A stretch of 64,000 bases of DNA from JBDZVM01 sp040255675 (GCA_040255675.1 JBDZVM010000011.1:47757-111756), one strand, 5' to 3'; shown: positions 52,177-61,060, counted from the stretch's first letter. Translations and numbers: made by a program. Notes: generated from the letters alone by a model not told the origin.

Positions 52177-52893
52177 CTAGTGCCGGTCTGGCGCTGTGCC
52201 GAACGGTGTGGGCGCGTTTAGCTGCCGACGGCTCTCCGTCGCCAGGATCGCGGCCTGGGTGCGTCTCTCAAGACCCAGCTTGGCTAGGAGCGACGACACG
52301 TAGTTTTTCACAGTCTTTTCGGCGAGAAACATGCGTTCGCCGATCTGCCGGTTCGTCAATCCTTCGCCGATGAGATCGAGAATGCGCCTTTCTTGCTCTG
52401 TCAAAGCGGCGAACGGATCGGCGCGCTCGCGGGCCACCGCTTCGTCACGCAGATGCTGCATCACCCGTGCCGTTGCTTTGGCATCGAGCAACGAACCGCC
52501 GTGGGCGACGGTTCTTACGGCGTCGACCAGGTCGCGTCCTTTGATTTGCTTGAGCACGTATCCGGCGGCGCCGGCGATGATCGCGTCGTACAGCGCGTCG
52601 TCGTCCGCGAATGACGTCAGCATCAAACAGCAAAGGTCGGGCATTTTCGAGCGAAGGTCGCGGCACACGCTCACGCCGTCGCCATCGGGCAGCCGGACGT
52701 CGAGCACCGCGACATCGGGCTTCAGCGCGGGGATGCGGGCCAGTGCCTCGAAAGCTGTCGCGCCCTCGCCGACAACCGCGATATCTCCGTCAGCTTCGAG
52801 AAGATCCTTGACCCCTCTGCGCACGACCTCGTGGTCGTCGAGAAGAAAGACCCTGATCTTCTTCGTCGTCGACGGGTCGCTGGCACGCTGCAC
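52177..52893 (-). CDS. devR: NarL/FixJ response regulator, DevR/DosR-like
   Basis: A 238-residue regulator. The receiver domain has DDHEVVRRGVKDLLEAD and phospho-acceptor D65 in VAVLDVRLPDGDG; the output domain is LTEQERRILDLIGEGLTNRQIGERMFLAEKTVKNYVSSLLAKLGLERRTQAA. The receiver-linker-LuxR sequence closely follows M. tuberculosis DosR, including the AEKTVKNYVS..LAKLG.ERRTQAA recognition region, so DosR-box binding is likely. No sensor kinase gene is adjacent. Start GTG 52893 has GGAG 6 bp upstream. A DosR-box-like palindrome lies 110 bp upstream, suggesting autoregulation. Confidence 0.85.
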   Translation of the reverse strand: MQRASDPSTTKKIRVFLLDDHEVVRRGVKDLLEADGDIAVVGEGATAFEALARIPALKPDVAVLDVRLPDGDGVSVCRDLRSKMPDLCCLMLTSFADDDALYDAIIAGAAGYVLKQIKGRDLVDAVRTVAHGGSLLDAKATARVMQHLRDEAVARERADPFAALTEQERRILDLIGEGLTNRQIGERMFLAEKTVKNYVSSLLAKLGLERRTQAAILATESRRQLNAPTPFGTAPDRH

Positions 52894-53446
52894 ATGCGCT
52901 CCTCTCGTTCGATGCTTGAACCACCGAACTCCAAAGAGATCCCATGAGCGACGCTAGCCGCGGTAGTTGTGCGCTGCGCCTGACTGACGCCCCGATCTAG
53001 CGGGACAAAGGACCCGTGCGACTCAATCCGGCCGCCTTAAAGACCCGATACGAGCAGGAAACTCCGGCAGCGGACCAGCGGCCTATGCCGGAGGCTGCCA
53101 CGCGATGGTGCCGCGGCGGCACGCAGGGTCGTCGGCAGCGTGCCGCCGCAGGTCATGAGCGGCGTACGTGCGCCGAGAACGCGACGCGATCGCGCTCAAG
53201 GTTGCGCGAACGTCTTCACACCGTTCTTCGGCGAACCAACCATGACCCCATACAAGATCGGGCACGAGACATGGCGTAGAGCACTAGGTCCTACCTCCTT
53301 GACCCGACAGTCATCGGCGACGCTCGCGAGGGCAGCCGTGTTCCGCGGTATCTCGATGTGACACGCCCCGCCGCGCTGCTTCGCTGCGCCGCTGTCGCGA
53401 GACACTGTCACGCGGCGCGGTGGTGTGCTCTGTTGACGGAGGGACG
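52894..53446. promoter_or_regulatory. 553-bp region with DosR-like box
   Basis: GGGACAAAGGACCC at 53002-53015 is a good match to the GGGAC-N4-CCC-type DosR site and lies between devR and a membrane-protein gene. The rest contains no clear gene. A minus-strand frame at 53196-53411 ends with ALRHVSCPIL, faintly like the C-terminus of a universal stress protein, and may be a decayed remnant. Confidence 0.5.
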
Positions 53447-54217
53447 ATGACGGACGACGACGAGCCGGGCTTGCCCCGTCACTCAGCCTTGACTGCTCTT
53501 GAACGGCGGCTCCTAAACGAAGCCAAGGAGGCGCGTCAGCGCGAAGAACAGCTTCTGCCGGCGTGGCTGCGCAAAACCGAGGGCGAGCATCATTGGCAAA
53601 TGTCGGTGGGCGTCGTGGTGGCCATCGCGTTGCAACTCGCGCTGCCGGTGCGTCTCATGCTCGGGCCGCCCTACCTCCTGCCGATTGCCGAGGCCGCCAT
53701 CCTGCTGGTGCTCGTCGCCGCGAATCCGGGTCGTGTCGTTCGGCGATCGGCGGGAATCCGGCTGTGTGCTCTCGTGTTGCTCGGTGTGCTCAGCGCAAGT
53801 AACGCGACTTCGGCGGGCTTGCTGGTGCATGAAATCGTGGGCGGTTCGAGCACCAGCGGCGCGCGTTTGCTGCTAGAGGGCGTGTACATCTGGCTTACCA
53901 ACGTCATCGCTTTTGGCTTGTGGTACTGGGAATTCGACCGGGGAGGCCCGGTGCAACGCGCTCATGGGCTTCGTAAGCACCCCGACTTGTTGTTCCCGCA
54001 GATGCAGCAACCTGAGGTCGCGCCGCCTAATTGGGAACCAGTGTTTTTCGACTACCTTTATACGTCGTTCACCAACGCGACCGCATTCAGCCCGACCGAT
54101 ACGATGCCGTTGTCGCGGTGGGCCAAGGTGATGTTCTTAATACAGTCGGCGATCTCGCTGGTGACCGTCGCACTCGTGATATCGCGCGCGGTCAACATCT
54201 TTCGAGGCGGTTCATGA
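53447..54217 (+). CDS. Four-helix membrane protein of unknown function
   Basis: A 256-residue protein with a charged N-terminus (about 55 residues), four hydrophobic segments, and the phrase FDYLYTSFTNATAFSPTDTMPLSRWAKVMFLIQSAISLVTVALVI. That phrase is shared with uncharacterised bacterial membrane proteins and resembles the pore-loop/inner-helix layout of two-pore-type channels. Function unknown. Start ATG 53447 has GGAGGGACG upstream. It may belong with the DosR-like group, but a DosR box is 430 bp away. Confidence 0.8.
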   Translation: MTDDDEPGLPRHSALTALERRLLNEAKEARQREEQLLPAWLRKTEGEHHWQMSVGVVVAIALQLALPVRLMLGPPYLLPIAEAAILLVLVAANPGRVVRRSAGIRLCALVLLGVLSASNATSAGLLVHEIVGGSSTSGARLLLEGVYIWLTNVIAFGLWYWEFDRGGPVQRAHGLRKHPDLLFPQMQQPEVAPPNWEPVFFDYLYTSFTNATAFSPTDTMPLSRWAKVMFLIQSAISLVTVALVISRAVNIFRGGS

Positions 54218-54264
54218 TCGCGCCGCGTAATCGAAGGTCGTCGCGATAACCGGAAAGGAGAGCT

Positions 54265-55089
54265 GTGGATCGCTACCAGCACGACGTCTTGGCGACACCG
54301 CGTAAGAAGCGTGCCGAGGTTCCCGTTGTCGAGGCAGAACCCGGGCTGGTGGTTGAAGATATCGCCGGCGAATTCTGCGGCGCGGTGGTCGAATGCGAGA
54401 AGGACGTCGTTCACCTCGAAGACCGTTTCGGCAAAGTACGCGCGTTTCCCTTGGCGGTTGGGGCGTTTCTACTCGACGGTAAGCCGGTGACGTTGGCGCG
54501 GCCGCTCGGTGTCGTGCCGGCTCGGCCGGCTCGCACGGCGTCCGGCTCGGTGGCGGTTCACGGTTATCGAGCCCGCGTCGCGCGAGAAAGCCGCATCTAT
54601 GTGGAGGGCCGTCATGACGCCGAACTCGTCGAGCGAGTGTGGGGCGAAGACCTGCGCGTCGAAGGCGTCGTCGTCGAATACCTCGAAGGCGTCGATCACC
54701 TTCCTGACATTGTGCGCACTTTCGCGCCTGGGCCCGGCCGTCGACTTGGTGTTCTCGTCGACCATCTTGTTGCGGGGTCGAAAGAATCTCGTATCGCGGC
54801 GGCGGTCTCGTCGCCTCACGTGCTCGTGGTCGGACATCCGTACATCGACGTTTGGCAGGCGGTGCGGCCCGCGAGTGTGGGTATCGAAGCTTGGCCCGAC
54901 GTCCGACGGGGCTTGCCCTGGAAAGAAGGGGTGTGTGCCGCGCTCGGGTGGCCACATGCGACGGCGTCCGACATCGCGAACGCCTGGCGGAGAATCCTCG
55001 GCTCCGTGAACACGTACGCCGATCTCGAGCCTTCGTTGCTTGGCCGGGTCGAAGAACTCATCGACTTCGTCACCGCCTCCACCTCGTGA
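54265..55089 (+). CDS. DUF3097 protein
   Basis: A 274-residue protein of the actinobacterial DUF3097 family. EGRHDAELVERVWGEDLRVEGVVVEYLEGVDHL looks like the TOPRIM-like core, and GVLVDHLVAGSKESRIAA, VLVVGHPYIDVWQAVRP follow in the family order. Full length. Function unknown. Start GTG 54265 follows AAAGGAG. It ends just before an inverted repeat that separates it from convergent corA. Confidence 0.9.
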   Translation: MDRYQHDVLATPRKKRAEVPVVEAEPGLVVEDIAGEFCGAVVECEKDVVHLEDRFGKVRAFPLAVGAFLLDGKPVTLARPLGVVPARPARTASGSVAVHGYRARVARESRIYVEGRHDAELVERVWGEDLRVEGVVVEYLEGVDHLPDIVRTFAPGPGRRLGVLVDHLVAGSKESRIAAAVSSPHVLVVGHPYIDVWQAVRPASVGIEAWPDVRRGLPWKEGVCAALGWPHATASDIANAWRRILGSVNTYADLEPSLLGRVEELIDFVTASTS

Positions 55090-55137
55090 TCGCGAAGACT
55101 TCTACCCTCATAGATGCCGAAATGTCTTCGTGATCAC
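55086..55137. terminator. Inverted repeat between convergent genes
   Basis: GTGATCGCGAAGAC (55086-55099) pairs with GTCTTCGTGATCAC (55124-55137) with one G-T wobble and a 24-nt loop. It lies between the DUF3097 and corA ends and probably terminates both. The GTGATCGCGAA arm recurs at 63927. Confidence 0.65.
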
Positions 55138-55154
55138 GGAAAAGGGGGGGAGGG

Positions 55155-56129
55155 CTAGAGCCAGTCTTTGCGGCGAAATATCCAGTACAACAGCGCGCCA
55201 CCGGCGACGATGATGAAGGATGACACGGCAAATCCCCACTCTTTGCCGAATCCGGGGTAGGGCAGGTTCTGGCCGTAATAGCCGGTGACGGCGGTGGGCA
55301 CCGCGATGATCGCCGCCCAACTGGTGACCTTCTTCATGATGAGATTCATGCGGTTGCCTTGAATGGTCAGGTTGGTCTCGAGAATCGTGCTCACCATGTC
55401 CCGAAGCGACTCTGTCCATTCACTCGCGCGCAAGACGTGGTCGTAGACGTCTTGGTAATAGGGCATGAGAGATTCGCTGACGATTTTTAGGTCGCGGCGC
55501 ATCAGGCCGTTGACCACCTCGCGCATCGGCAGCACGAATCTCCGTAGCAGCAAGAGGTTCTTGCGCATCGAAAACGACGAGCGCTGCACTTCGCGCACGC
55601 GGTCGCGGCGGTCGTCGAAAAGTTCGTCTTCGAGCGCGTCGATACGTTCGTCGAGTTCTTGGACGGCGATGAAGTGGCCGTCGACGATGTAGTCGAGCAC
55701 GCCGTAGAGCAGAAACCCCACGCCCTCCTTGGCCAGCTCGGGCGTGGCATCCCAACGAGACACCACCTGGTCGATGTCGAAAGCGCGGTCTTTGCGCACG
55801 GTGACGAACGCGTTCGGCAAGACGAACATCGCGATTTCGTGACTTGCGAGCTCGTGAGCTTGGGTGTCGAGTCGTACCGCGTAGGCGCTGATGAACAGGT
55901 GGGTCGTGTAATGATCGATCTTCGGGCGTTGCCGCTCGTGCTCGGCGTCTTCGATCGCTAGCGCGTGAAGGCCGAATTCTTCCTCGACTTCGCTCAGTTG
56001 TTCGCCGTCCGCCTTGCAAAGATCGACCCATACGAAGTCGCTCGGCTCGCTGAGGACTTCCGAGATATCGGCTATCGGGAAGTTCTCCTTGTCGAGAACT
56101 CCGTGACGATACAGCCGCGTGCGGGCCAC
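55155..56129 (-). CDS. corA: CorA-family magnesium/cobalt transporter
   Basis: A 324-residue CorA. It has a large soluble N-terminal domain, the long stalk helix (SFSMRKNLLLLRRFVLPMREVVNGLM), and two C-terminal membrane helices. The selectivity motif reads YGQN instead of the canonical GMN, with VPTAVTGYYGQNLPY; such variants occur in divergent CorA/ZntB-type proteins, so the metal may differ from Mg2+. The C-terminus is RRKDWL. Start GTG 56129 is the best available; its ribosome site is weak. The next gene on this strand ends 7 bp upstream. Confidence 0.9.
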   Translation of the reverse strand: MARTRLYRHGVLDKENFPIADISEVLSEPSDFVWVDLCKADGEQLSEVEEEFGLHALAIEDAEHERQRPKIDHYTTHLFISAYAVRLDTQAHELASHEIAMFVLPNAFVTVRKDRAFDIDQVVSRWDATPELAKEGVGFLLYGVLDYIVDGHFIAVQELDERIDALEDELFDDRRDRVREVQRSSFSMRKNLLLLRRFVLPMREVVNGLMRRDLKIVSESLMPYYQDVYDHVLRASEWTESLRDMVSTILETNLTIQGNRMNLIMKKVTSWAAIIAVPTAVTGYYGQNLPYPGFGKEWGFAVSSFIIVAGGALLYWIFRRKDWL

Positions 56130-56136
56130 GTAGACG

Positions 56137-56481
56137 TCAGCCTGTTGTCGCGGCGTCGGTCGCTCGCACGGCTGCCGCCGCTTCGCGCGCGCGCAGCATC
56201 TGCGTGGTCTTGCGCTCCATCACGAACGACAGGAATGGCACGAAGCCGGCGGCGGCCATCAGAAGCAACCGGAACCAGTGCAGCCGAAACCGCAGTGCGA
56301 GTTCGAGGCAGGCCAGGCAGTACACGATGTACAGGAAGCCGTGCAGCATACCGACGTACTTGGCGATGTACGGGAAATCGGCGCCGTATCGCAGCGGAAC
56401 TCCGATGAACACGAGCACGACCAGGCCGACGCCTACGATGTAGGCCAACAGCCGGTAACGGCCTAGTGCGGTACTCAACAT
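56137..56481 (-). CDS. DUF3817 membrane protein
   Basis: A 114-residue protein with three hydrophobic segments. LGRYRLLAYIVGVGLVVLVFIGVPLRYG and YIAKYVGMLHGFLYIVYCLACLELALR are typical of DUF3817. Function unknown; it sits in the inner membrane. It is tightly packed with corA and the next membrane gene on the same strand. Confidence 0.88.
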   Translation of the reverse strand: MLSTALGRYRLLAYIVGVGLVVLVFIGVPLRYGADFPYIAKYVGMLHGFLYIVYCLACLELALRFRLHWFRLLLMAAAGFVPFLSFVMERKTTQMLRAREAAAAVRATDAATTG

Positions 56482-56494
56482 GGCATGCGATTCC

Positions 56495-56944
56495 TTAGCC
56501 GGTGCGCCGGGCGCGATCGTTCAACCGCGCTAGATATTCGTTGTAGGCGGCGAGTTCTTCGTCGGCGTCGTCGTCGGCTACGGCGTTCGGGTCGGCCCTG
56601 TCGCCGTGGGCAGCGTCGTTAGCGTCGCCCGCGTTGCTGACGTCACCGAACGCGGTTCGCGGATCGCCGAGCCACTCTCCGGCGCGGGCCGGCGCGAGCT
56701 CGGGCTTAGGCCGGGTGTGGGGGTGCGCGTCGTCTCGAAGCAGCCGCCACCAGCCGTAGATCACCATGGTGGCCATGAACCACCACTGGAACGCGTAGAG
56801 AAAGTTCTGGAGGCCGCCGTGTGACGACTGCGAAACATCCCATTGCCAGCGCCCGAGCAGGCTCAAGATAGCGACCACCACCAGCATGAGCACATGCCGA
56901 GGCAGCCACCGCACCGCGAGCGCCGTCCGAACCACGAAAACCAC
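56495..56944 (-). CDS. Two-helix membrane protein with acidic tail
   Basis: A 149-residue protein with two hydrophobic segments (RHVLMLVVVAILSLLGRWQWDVS and FLYAFQWWFMATMVIYGWWRLL) and a long Asp/Ala-rich C-terminal tail. The NFLYAFQWWFM pattern is common in small actinobacterial membrane proteins next to DUF3817. Function unknown. GTG 56944 is preferred (AAGG upstream); GTG 56959 is also in frame. Confidence 0.75.
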   Translation of the reverse strand: MVFVVRTALAVRWLPRHVLMLVVVAILSLLGRWQWDVSQSSHGGLQNFLYAFQWWFMATMVIYGWWRLLRDDAHPHTRPKPELAPARAGEWLGDPRTAFGDVSNAGDANDAAHGDRADPNAVADDDADEELAAYNEYLARLNDRARRTG

Positions 56945-56985
56945 GGTACCTTCGCGCACGCCGCACAGCCGCGCGGGACTAGTGA

Positions 56986-57537
56986 TCAGCGGTGGAAGTA
57001 CTGCTCGATTCGAGTGATGAGCCCGGCGTCGTCGAACGTGACGGCGTAGTAAGGGGCCTGGGTATTCGCGGCGAGGGCCGCGGGAAGCGCTCCGACGGGC
57101 ACTTGGAGGTCGTCGGCAGCGCCGTTCGGGGGAAGAAGCAGCACGATCGCCGACGGGTCGACGTCCGCGTGCAGATCTTCTTTGCCGATCGTCTTGAACG
57201 TACCGCCATCGGCGCCGTCACAGACCTGTTGCGCGAGGCGATAGTAGAAGACGATGTTCCCGTCGGCGGCCTTCTTCGCGGACGTGCCCTCGACGAACTT
57301 CTCCGGTGCCGGCACCGGGCATGGAGCGATCGACGGCACCGTGCCGGTCGGCGAAACTGGCGGCGAGTCGGACGGCGACGTCGGCATCCGCGTCGTCGAG
57401 GGGGTCGAAGTGTTCGTCAGCGGCAGGAACGACGACGCCTGGGTTGCTACCCGGCCGGGTGACGCGCAGGCCGAAGCCAGCGCGATCAATGCGATAGCCG
57501 CGAGCGCCCTCGAAGCGCCACCTCCGCGCGCGCGCAT
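56986..57537 (-). CDS. Putative lipoprotein
   Basis: A 183-residue exported protein. The signal peptide ends in the lipobox LASAC (C24), followed by a Ser/Thr/Pro-rich linker and a globular part with two cysteines (PCPVP and QVCDGADG) that could pair. No known domain is recognised. ATG 57537 directly follows the ABC-F stop (TGAATG), so they are co-transcribed. Confidence 0.8.
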   Translation of the reverse strand: MRARGGGASRALAAIALIALASACASPGRVATQASSFLPLTNTSTPSTTRMPTSPSDSPPVSPTGTVPSIAPCPVPAPEKFVEGTSAKKAADGNIVFYYRLAQQVCDGADGGTFKTIGKEDLHADVDPSAIVLLLPPNGAADDLQVPVGALPAALAANTQAPYYAVTFDDAGLITRIEQYFHR

Positions 57538-59169
57538 TCACTCCTCCGTCACGTGGCCGTGGTCGACGTGGACGGTTCGGCTCGTCGGCACCGCCTGGAG
57601 CAGCCGACGATCGTGGCTGACCAGGAGCAAGGTGCCGTTGTAGTTCACGAGAGCCTCCTCGAGCTGTTCTATCGCGGGAAGGTCGAGGTGGTTGGTGGGT
57701 TCGTCGAGTACGAGGCAGTTTGTGCCTTTGGCCATCAGCAGCGCGAGCGCGGCGCGGGTGCGCTCACCGGGCGAGAGCGATTCAGCGGGTCGTTCGACGT
57801 GCGCGGCCTTGAGGCCGAATTTCGCGAGCAGCGTGCGTGCCTCTTCGGTCAACAAGCCGGTTGTCGAGCCGAGCACGTCGACGACGGTGGCGCTGCCGGA
57901 AAACGAACGGCGCGTTTGGTCGAGTTCGCCGACAACGACGCCCGAACCGAGGTCGGCCGAGCCCGATTCCAAGCGCAGCTGGCCTAACAATGCCGAAAGC
58001 AGCGTGGTCTTTCCGCTGCCGTTTCGGCCGACGATGGCGACGCGGTCGGCCCATCGCACCTCCAGGTCGACGGGGCCGAGTGAGAAATCACCGAACCGGA
58101 CGACGGCTCGCCGCAACGTCGCGACAACGTCTCCCGAACGCGGCGCGCCGGGCAACTCAAGGCGAAGCTGCCATTCTTTTCGAGGTTCGGCGACCGCGTC
58201 GGTGTCGAGTCTGGCGAGCCGCGTTTCCAGTGAGCGCACTTTGGCGGCGGCGGAGGTGGCCGCTTCGATGCGCGCGCTTCGCGCGTTTCGATCGTTGTCA
58301 GGGGCTTTTCGTTTGGCTCGAACCGCCCCACGTACCGACATTTCGCGGGCGGCCTGTACACGGTCGCGCAATGCGCCACGTTTCTCGGCGTACTCGTCGT
58401 ATTGCTCGCGCGCGTGGCGTCGGGCGACCGCGCGTTCTTCGAGGTAGGCCTCCCAGCCGCCGGTGTACTGCCGCGAGACTTTGTTGTGCGGATCGATGTC
58501 CAGGACGTCGGTGATTGTGCGCGACAAGAATTCCCTGTCGTGGCTGACGACGGCGAGCCCGCCGCGACGCGACAGGACGAATTCTTCGAGGCTCGCCAGG
58601 CCTTCGAGGTCGAGGTCGTTGGTGGGTTCGTCGAGGAGCAGGACGTCGAAGCGGCTCAACAACACGGCAGCCAACGACGCCCGGGCGAGCTCGCCACCCG
58701 ACAATCCCGTTGTCTCGGTGTCGAGGGAGTTCGCGCGAAGGCCGAGGCTCGACACGGTCTCGACGGCTCGCGCTTCGAAGTCGGCGCCGCCGAGATCGAG
58801 CCACCGGTCCAGCGCGGCGTCGTAGGCGTCCGCCGCGTTCGCCGTCTCGTCTCCCAGCGCCGCCGCCGCTTCGTGCATCGCGGTCTCGGCCGCGGCCACC
58901 CCGGTGCGGCGGGCGAGATAAGTCAGCAGCGTTTCGCCCGGACGGCGGTCAGGCTCCTGGGGCAGCAGGCCGACCTTTCCGGTAGCGACGACCTGACCGC
59001 TGTCGGGCGCCAGTTCGCCCGCGAGCACCTTCAGCAGGGTCGATTTTCCGGCTCCGTTCGGGCCGACCAGGCCGACCCGGCGCCCTTCGTCGATCGCGAC
59101 ATCGACGCCGTGCAGCACCTCGACCGGGCCGAAGGCGATTTTGATGCCACGGGCAAACAACATCGACAC
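57538..59169 (-). CDS. ABC-F family ATPase
   Basis: A 543-residue soluble protein with two ABC cassettes: Walker A GPNGAGKST and GRNGSGKTT, signatures LSGGELARASLA and LSPGERTRAALALL, Walker B VLLLDEPTNDLDLEG and CLVLDEPTNHLDLPA. They are joined by a charged helical linker (about 235-320), the P-site tRNA-interacting motif. There are no membrane segments. ABC-F proteins act on ribosomes, some giving antibiotic resistance; the exact subfamily cannot be set. Start GTG 59169 has GGAGG 8 bp upstream; ATG 59163 is possible. Confidence 0.92.
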   Translation of the reverse strand: MSMLFARGIKIAFGPVEVLHGVDVAIDEGRRVGLVGPNGAGKSTLLKVLAGELAPDSGQVVATGKVGLLPQEPDRRPGETLLTYLARRTGVAAAETAMHEAAAALGDETANAADAYDAALDRWLDLGGADFEARAVETVSSLGLRANSLDTETTGLSGGELARASLAAVLLSRFDVLLLDEPTNDLDLEGLASLEEFVLSRRGGLAVVSHDREFLSRTITDVLDIDPHNKVSRQYTGGWEAYLEERAVARRHAREQYDEYAEKRGALRDRVQAAREMSVRGAVRAKRKAPDNDRNARSARIEAATSAAAKVRSLETRLARLDTDAVAEPRKEWQLRLELPGAPRSGDVVATLRRAVVRFGDFSLGPVDLEVRWADRVAIVGRNGSGKTTLLSALLGQLRLESGSADLGSGVVVGELDQTRRSFSGSATVVDVLGSTTGLLTEEARTLLAKFGLKAAHVERPAESLSPGERTRAALALLMAKGTNCLVLDEPTNHLDLPAIEQLEEALVNYNGTLLLVSHDRRLLQAVPTSRTVHVDHGHVTEE

Positions 59170-59291
59170 CCGGCGATCCTCCCAGAATCAGGGGTGTGAC
59201 GGCCCATTGATATCCGACGGGGAAGTGTCGCCGTGGCGAAGCGCGCCGTGACCGCCAGGCCAGGCGCGAGGAAGCGCCTAGGCTGAGTCGT

Positions 59292-59933
59292 ATGCCTTCC
59301 TGGCGGCGCCGGGCCGCGGAACGCGCGGGGCAATCCGTCGTCCCCGGTGAACCGGGCGCTCACCCCGCACGTACCGAGGGTGTGGTAGAACTTCGCCGCG
59401 CAGACGTGTCGCCCGTTCGCAGCAGTGAGGCGACGGACGAAGCGTTCATCCGCGCGCTGTACGACCAGCATGCTCGGCCGCTGCTGAGCTACGCGTTGCG
59501 CCTCACCGGCGGTGATCGGCAGCGCGCGGAGGACGTCGTCCAGGAAACCTTCCTGCGTGCCTGGCGACACCCGATCGAGCGGACGCCGGAATCCGTGCGC
59601 CCGTGGCTTTTCACCGTGGCGCGCAACATCGCGGTCGACGCGTTTCGAGCGCGTAAAGCGCGGCCTCCTGAAGCGGGGCCTGACGGTCTCGACCTCGTGG
59701 CGGTCGACGACGAGGTCGATCGAGCGTTGGAGGCCTGGCAGGTGACCGACGCGTTGTCGAGCCTGTCTGCCGATCACCGGCAGGTGCTCGTCGAGACGTA
59801 TTACCGGGGGCGCTCAGTTGCTGAGGCGGCGGCGGTGCTCGGGGTGCCGCCGGGCACGGTGAAGTCGCGCACCTATTACGCGCTTCGAGCGCTCAAACTG
59901 GTCTTGGAAGAAAGAGGAGTGACGGAAGCATGA
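59292..59933 (+). CDS. ECF RNA polymerase sigma factor
   Basis: A 213-residue sigma-70 family protein. Region 2 is YDQHARPLLSYALRLTGGDRQRAEDVVQETFLRAWRH...VRPWLFTVARNIAVDAFR; region 4 is LSADHRQVLVETYYRGRSVAEAAAVLGVPPGTVKSRTYYALRAL. About 45 residues precede region 2, and the ATG at 59292 lacks a good ribosome site, so the true start may be internal. It overlaps the anti-sigma gene by 4 bp. The pair resembles SigL/RslA-type systems that respond to redox or envelope stress. Confidence 0.88.
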   Translation: MPSWRRRAAERAGQSVVPGEPGAHPARTEGVVELRRADVSPVRSSEATDEAFIRALYDQHARPLLSYALRLTGGDRQRAEDVVQETFLRAWRHPIERTPESVRPWLFTVARNIAVDAFRARKARPPEAGPDGLDLVAVDDEVDRALEAWQVTDALSSLSADHRQVLVETYYRGRSVAEAAAVLGVPPGTVKSRTYYALRALKLVLEERGVTEA

Positions 59934-60607
59934 CCGCCGGCGGCTGCGCGGACGCGCGGATTTCCCTCGGCGCGTACGTACTTGGCGCGCTCGAGCCGGC
60001 CGAACGCGGCCGGGTCGACGCGCACCTTGCTGATTGCGATGCGTGCCGCGACGAACTGGCGTCGTTCGCCGCGCTGCCCGGTCTGCTCAGCCGGGTGAGT
60101 CTCGACGAGGTCGAGAGCGACGTCGCGCCCGACCCCCATCCGCGACTCCTCGAGCGCATCCTCGACGCGACCGTGCGCGAGCGTCGCCGTGCCCGTCGCG
60201 TGCGGTGGGTGAGTGCCGCGGCGGCCGCCGTGATTTTGATCGGTGGTGCGGGGGCAACCGGATTCGCGGTCTCCCAGCCGCATCAGGCGACTCCGACGGC
60301 GACTTTTAGCGCAACCAGTTCGAGCACGGGGCTTTCGGCGTCCGTCGTCGAGTGGTCGAAGGGCTGGGGATCCGCCCTGAAAGTTGAGCTCACAGGCACG
60401 AGCGGGCTGAGCTATTCGACGCCTACCTGCCAACTCGTCGCCGTGTCGAAGAGCGGTCAGGAGGACGTCGCGGCCACCTGGGCTGCCACGGCGTCCGACA
60501 AAATCGTGGCGCAAGGCTCGACGTCGCTCGCGCCGTCCGACATCGCGTCGTTCAAAATCGTCGACGCGCACGGCAAAGAACTGGTGTTGATCCCGGCGAA
60601 TACCTGA
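59930..60607 (+). CDS. Zinc-binding anti-sigma factor, membrane-anchored
   Basis: A 225-residue protein. The ZAS motif H32-x3-C36-x2-C39 (HLADCDACRDEL) with C6 binds zinc and the sigma factor. One membrane helix (VSAAAAAVILIGGAGATGFAV) follows, then an extracellular DUF4397/RskA-C-like Ser/Thr-rich domain. Redox change at the cysteines may release the sigma factor. ATG overlaps the sigma stop (ATGA). A thioredoxin-like gene follows 42 bp later. Confidence 0.88.
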   Translation: MTAGGCADARISLGAYVLGALEPAERGRVDAHLADCDACRDELASFAALPGLLSRVSLDEVESDVAPDPHPRLLERILDATVRERRRARRVRWVSAAAAAVILIGGAGATGFAVSQPHQATPTATFSATSSSTGLSASVVEWSKGWGSALKVELTGTSGLSYSTPTCQLVAVSKSGQEDVAATWAATASDKIVAQGSTSLAPSDIASFKIVDAHGKELVLIPANT

Positions 60608-60649
60608 CCCGCGGGATTATCCGACGCCGTCTCGCGGTTCACTGTTGAC

Positions 60650-61060
60650 GTGCCGGTCACCGCGGTTATCTTCATCGGCCTGGTCGTCGTCGCGACCGGT
60701 GCCGGTTTCGTATGGCGCGCGCGAAACGGCCGAATTCGAAGTCTTCCGGACGGCGATGTGCTGGCGTCGTCCGATATCGGAACCGACTTGGGTCAGCGAG
60801 CGACGCTGGTGCAGTTCTCGACGACTTTTTGCGCGCCGTGCCGAGCCACCCGTGTCGTGCTCGGTGAGGTGAGCCGGCAAGTCGACGGCGTCGTGCACGT
60901 CGACATCGACGCGGAATCGCATCTCGATCTGGTGCGCCGGCTCGGCATCATGCGCACGCCGACCGTGCTCGTGCTCGACGCGCGCGGGCGGATCGTGAAG
61001 CGGGCGAGCGGCGCGCCTCGAAAGGCCGACGTCCTGGCCGCGCTGAGCGAAGCTGTCTGA
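60650..61060 (+). CDS. Membrane-anchored thioredoxin-like protein
   Basis: A 136-residue protein with an N-terminal hydrophobic anchor (VTAVIFIGLVVVATGAGFVW) and a thioredoxin fold: FSTTFCAPCRATR (C61, C64) and RTPTVLVLDARGRIVKRASG. It likely reduces or forms disulfides at the outer face of the membrane. Start GTG 60650. Position right after the anti-sigma gene suggests it belongs to the same redox-stress response. Confidence 0.85.
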   Translation: MPVTAVIFIGLVVVATGAGFVWRARNGRIRSLPDGDVLASSDIGTDLGQRATLVQFSTTFCAPCRATRVVLGEVSRQVDGVVHVDIDAESHLDLVRRLGIMRTPTVLVLDARGRIVKRASGAPRKADVLAALSEAV

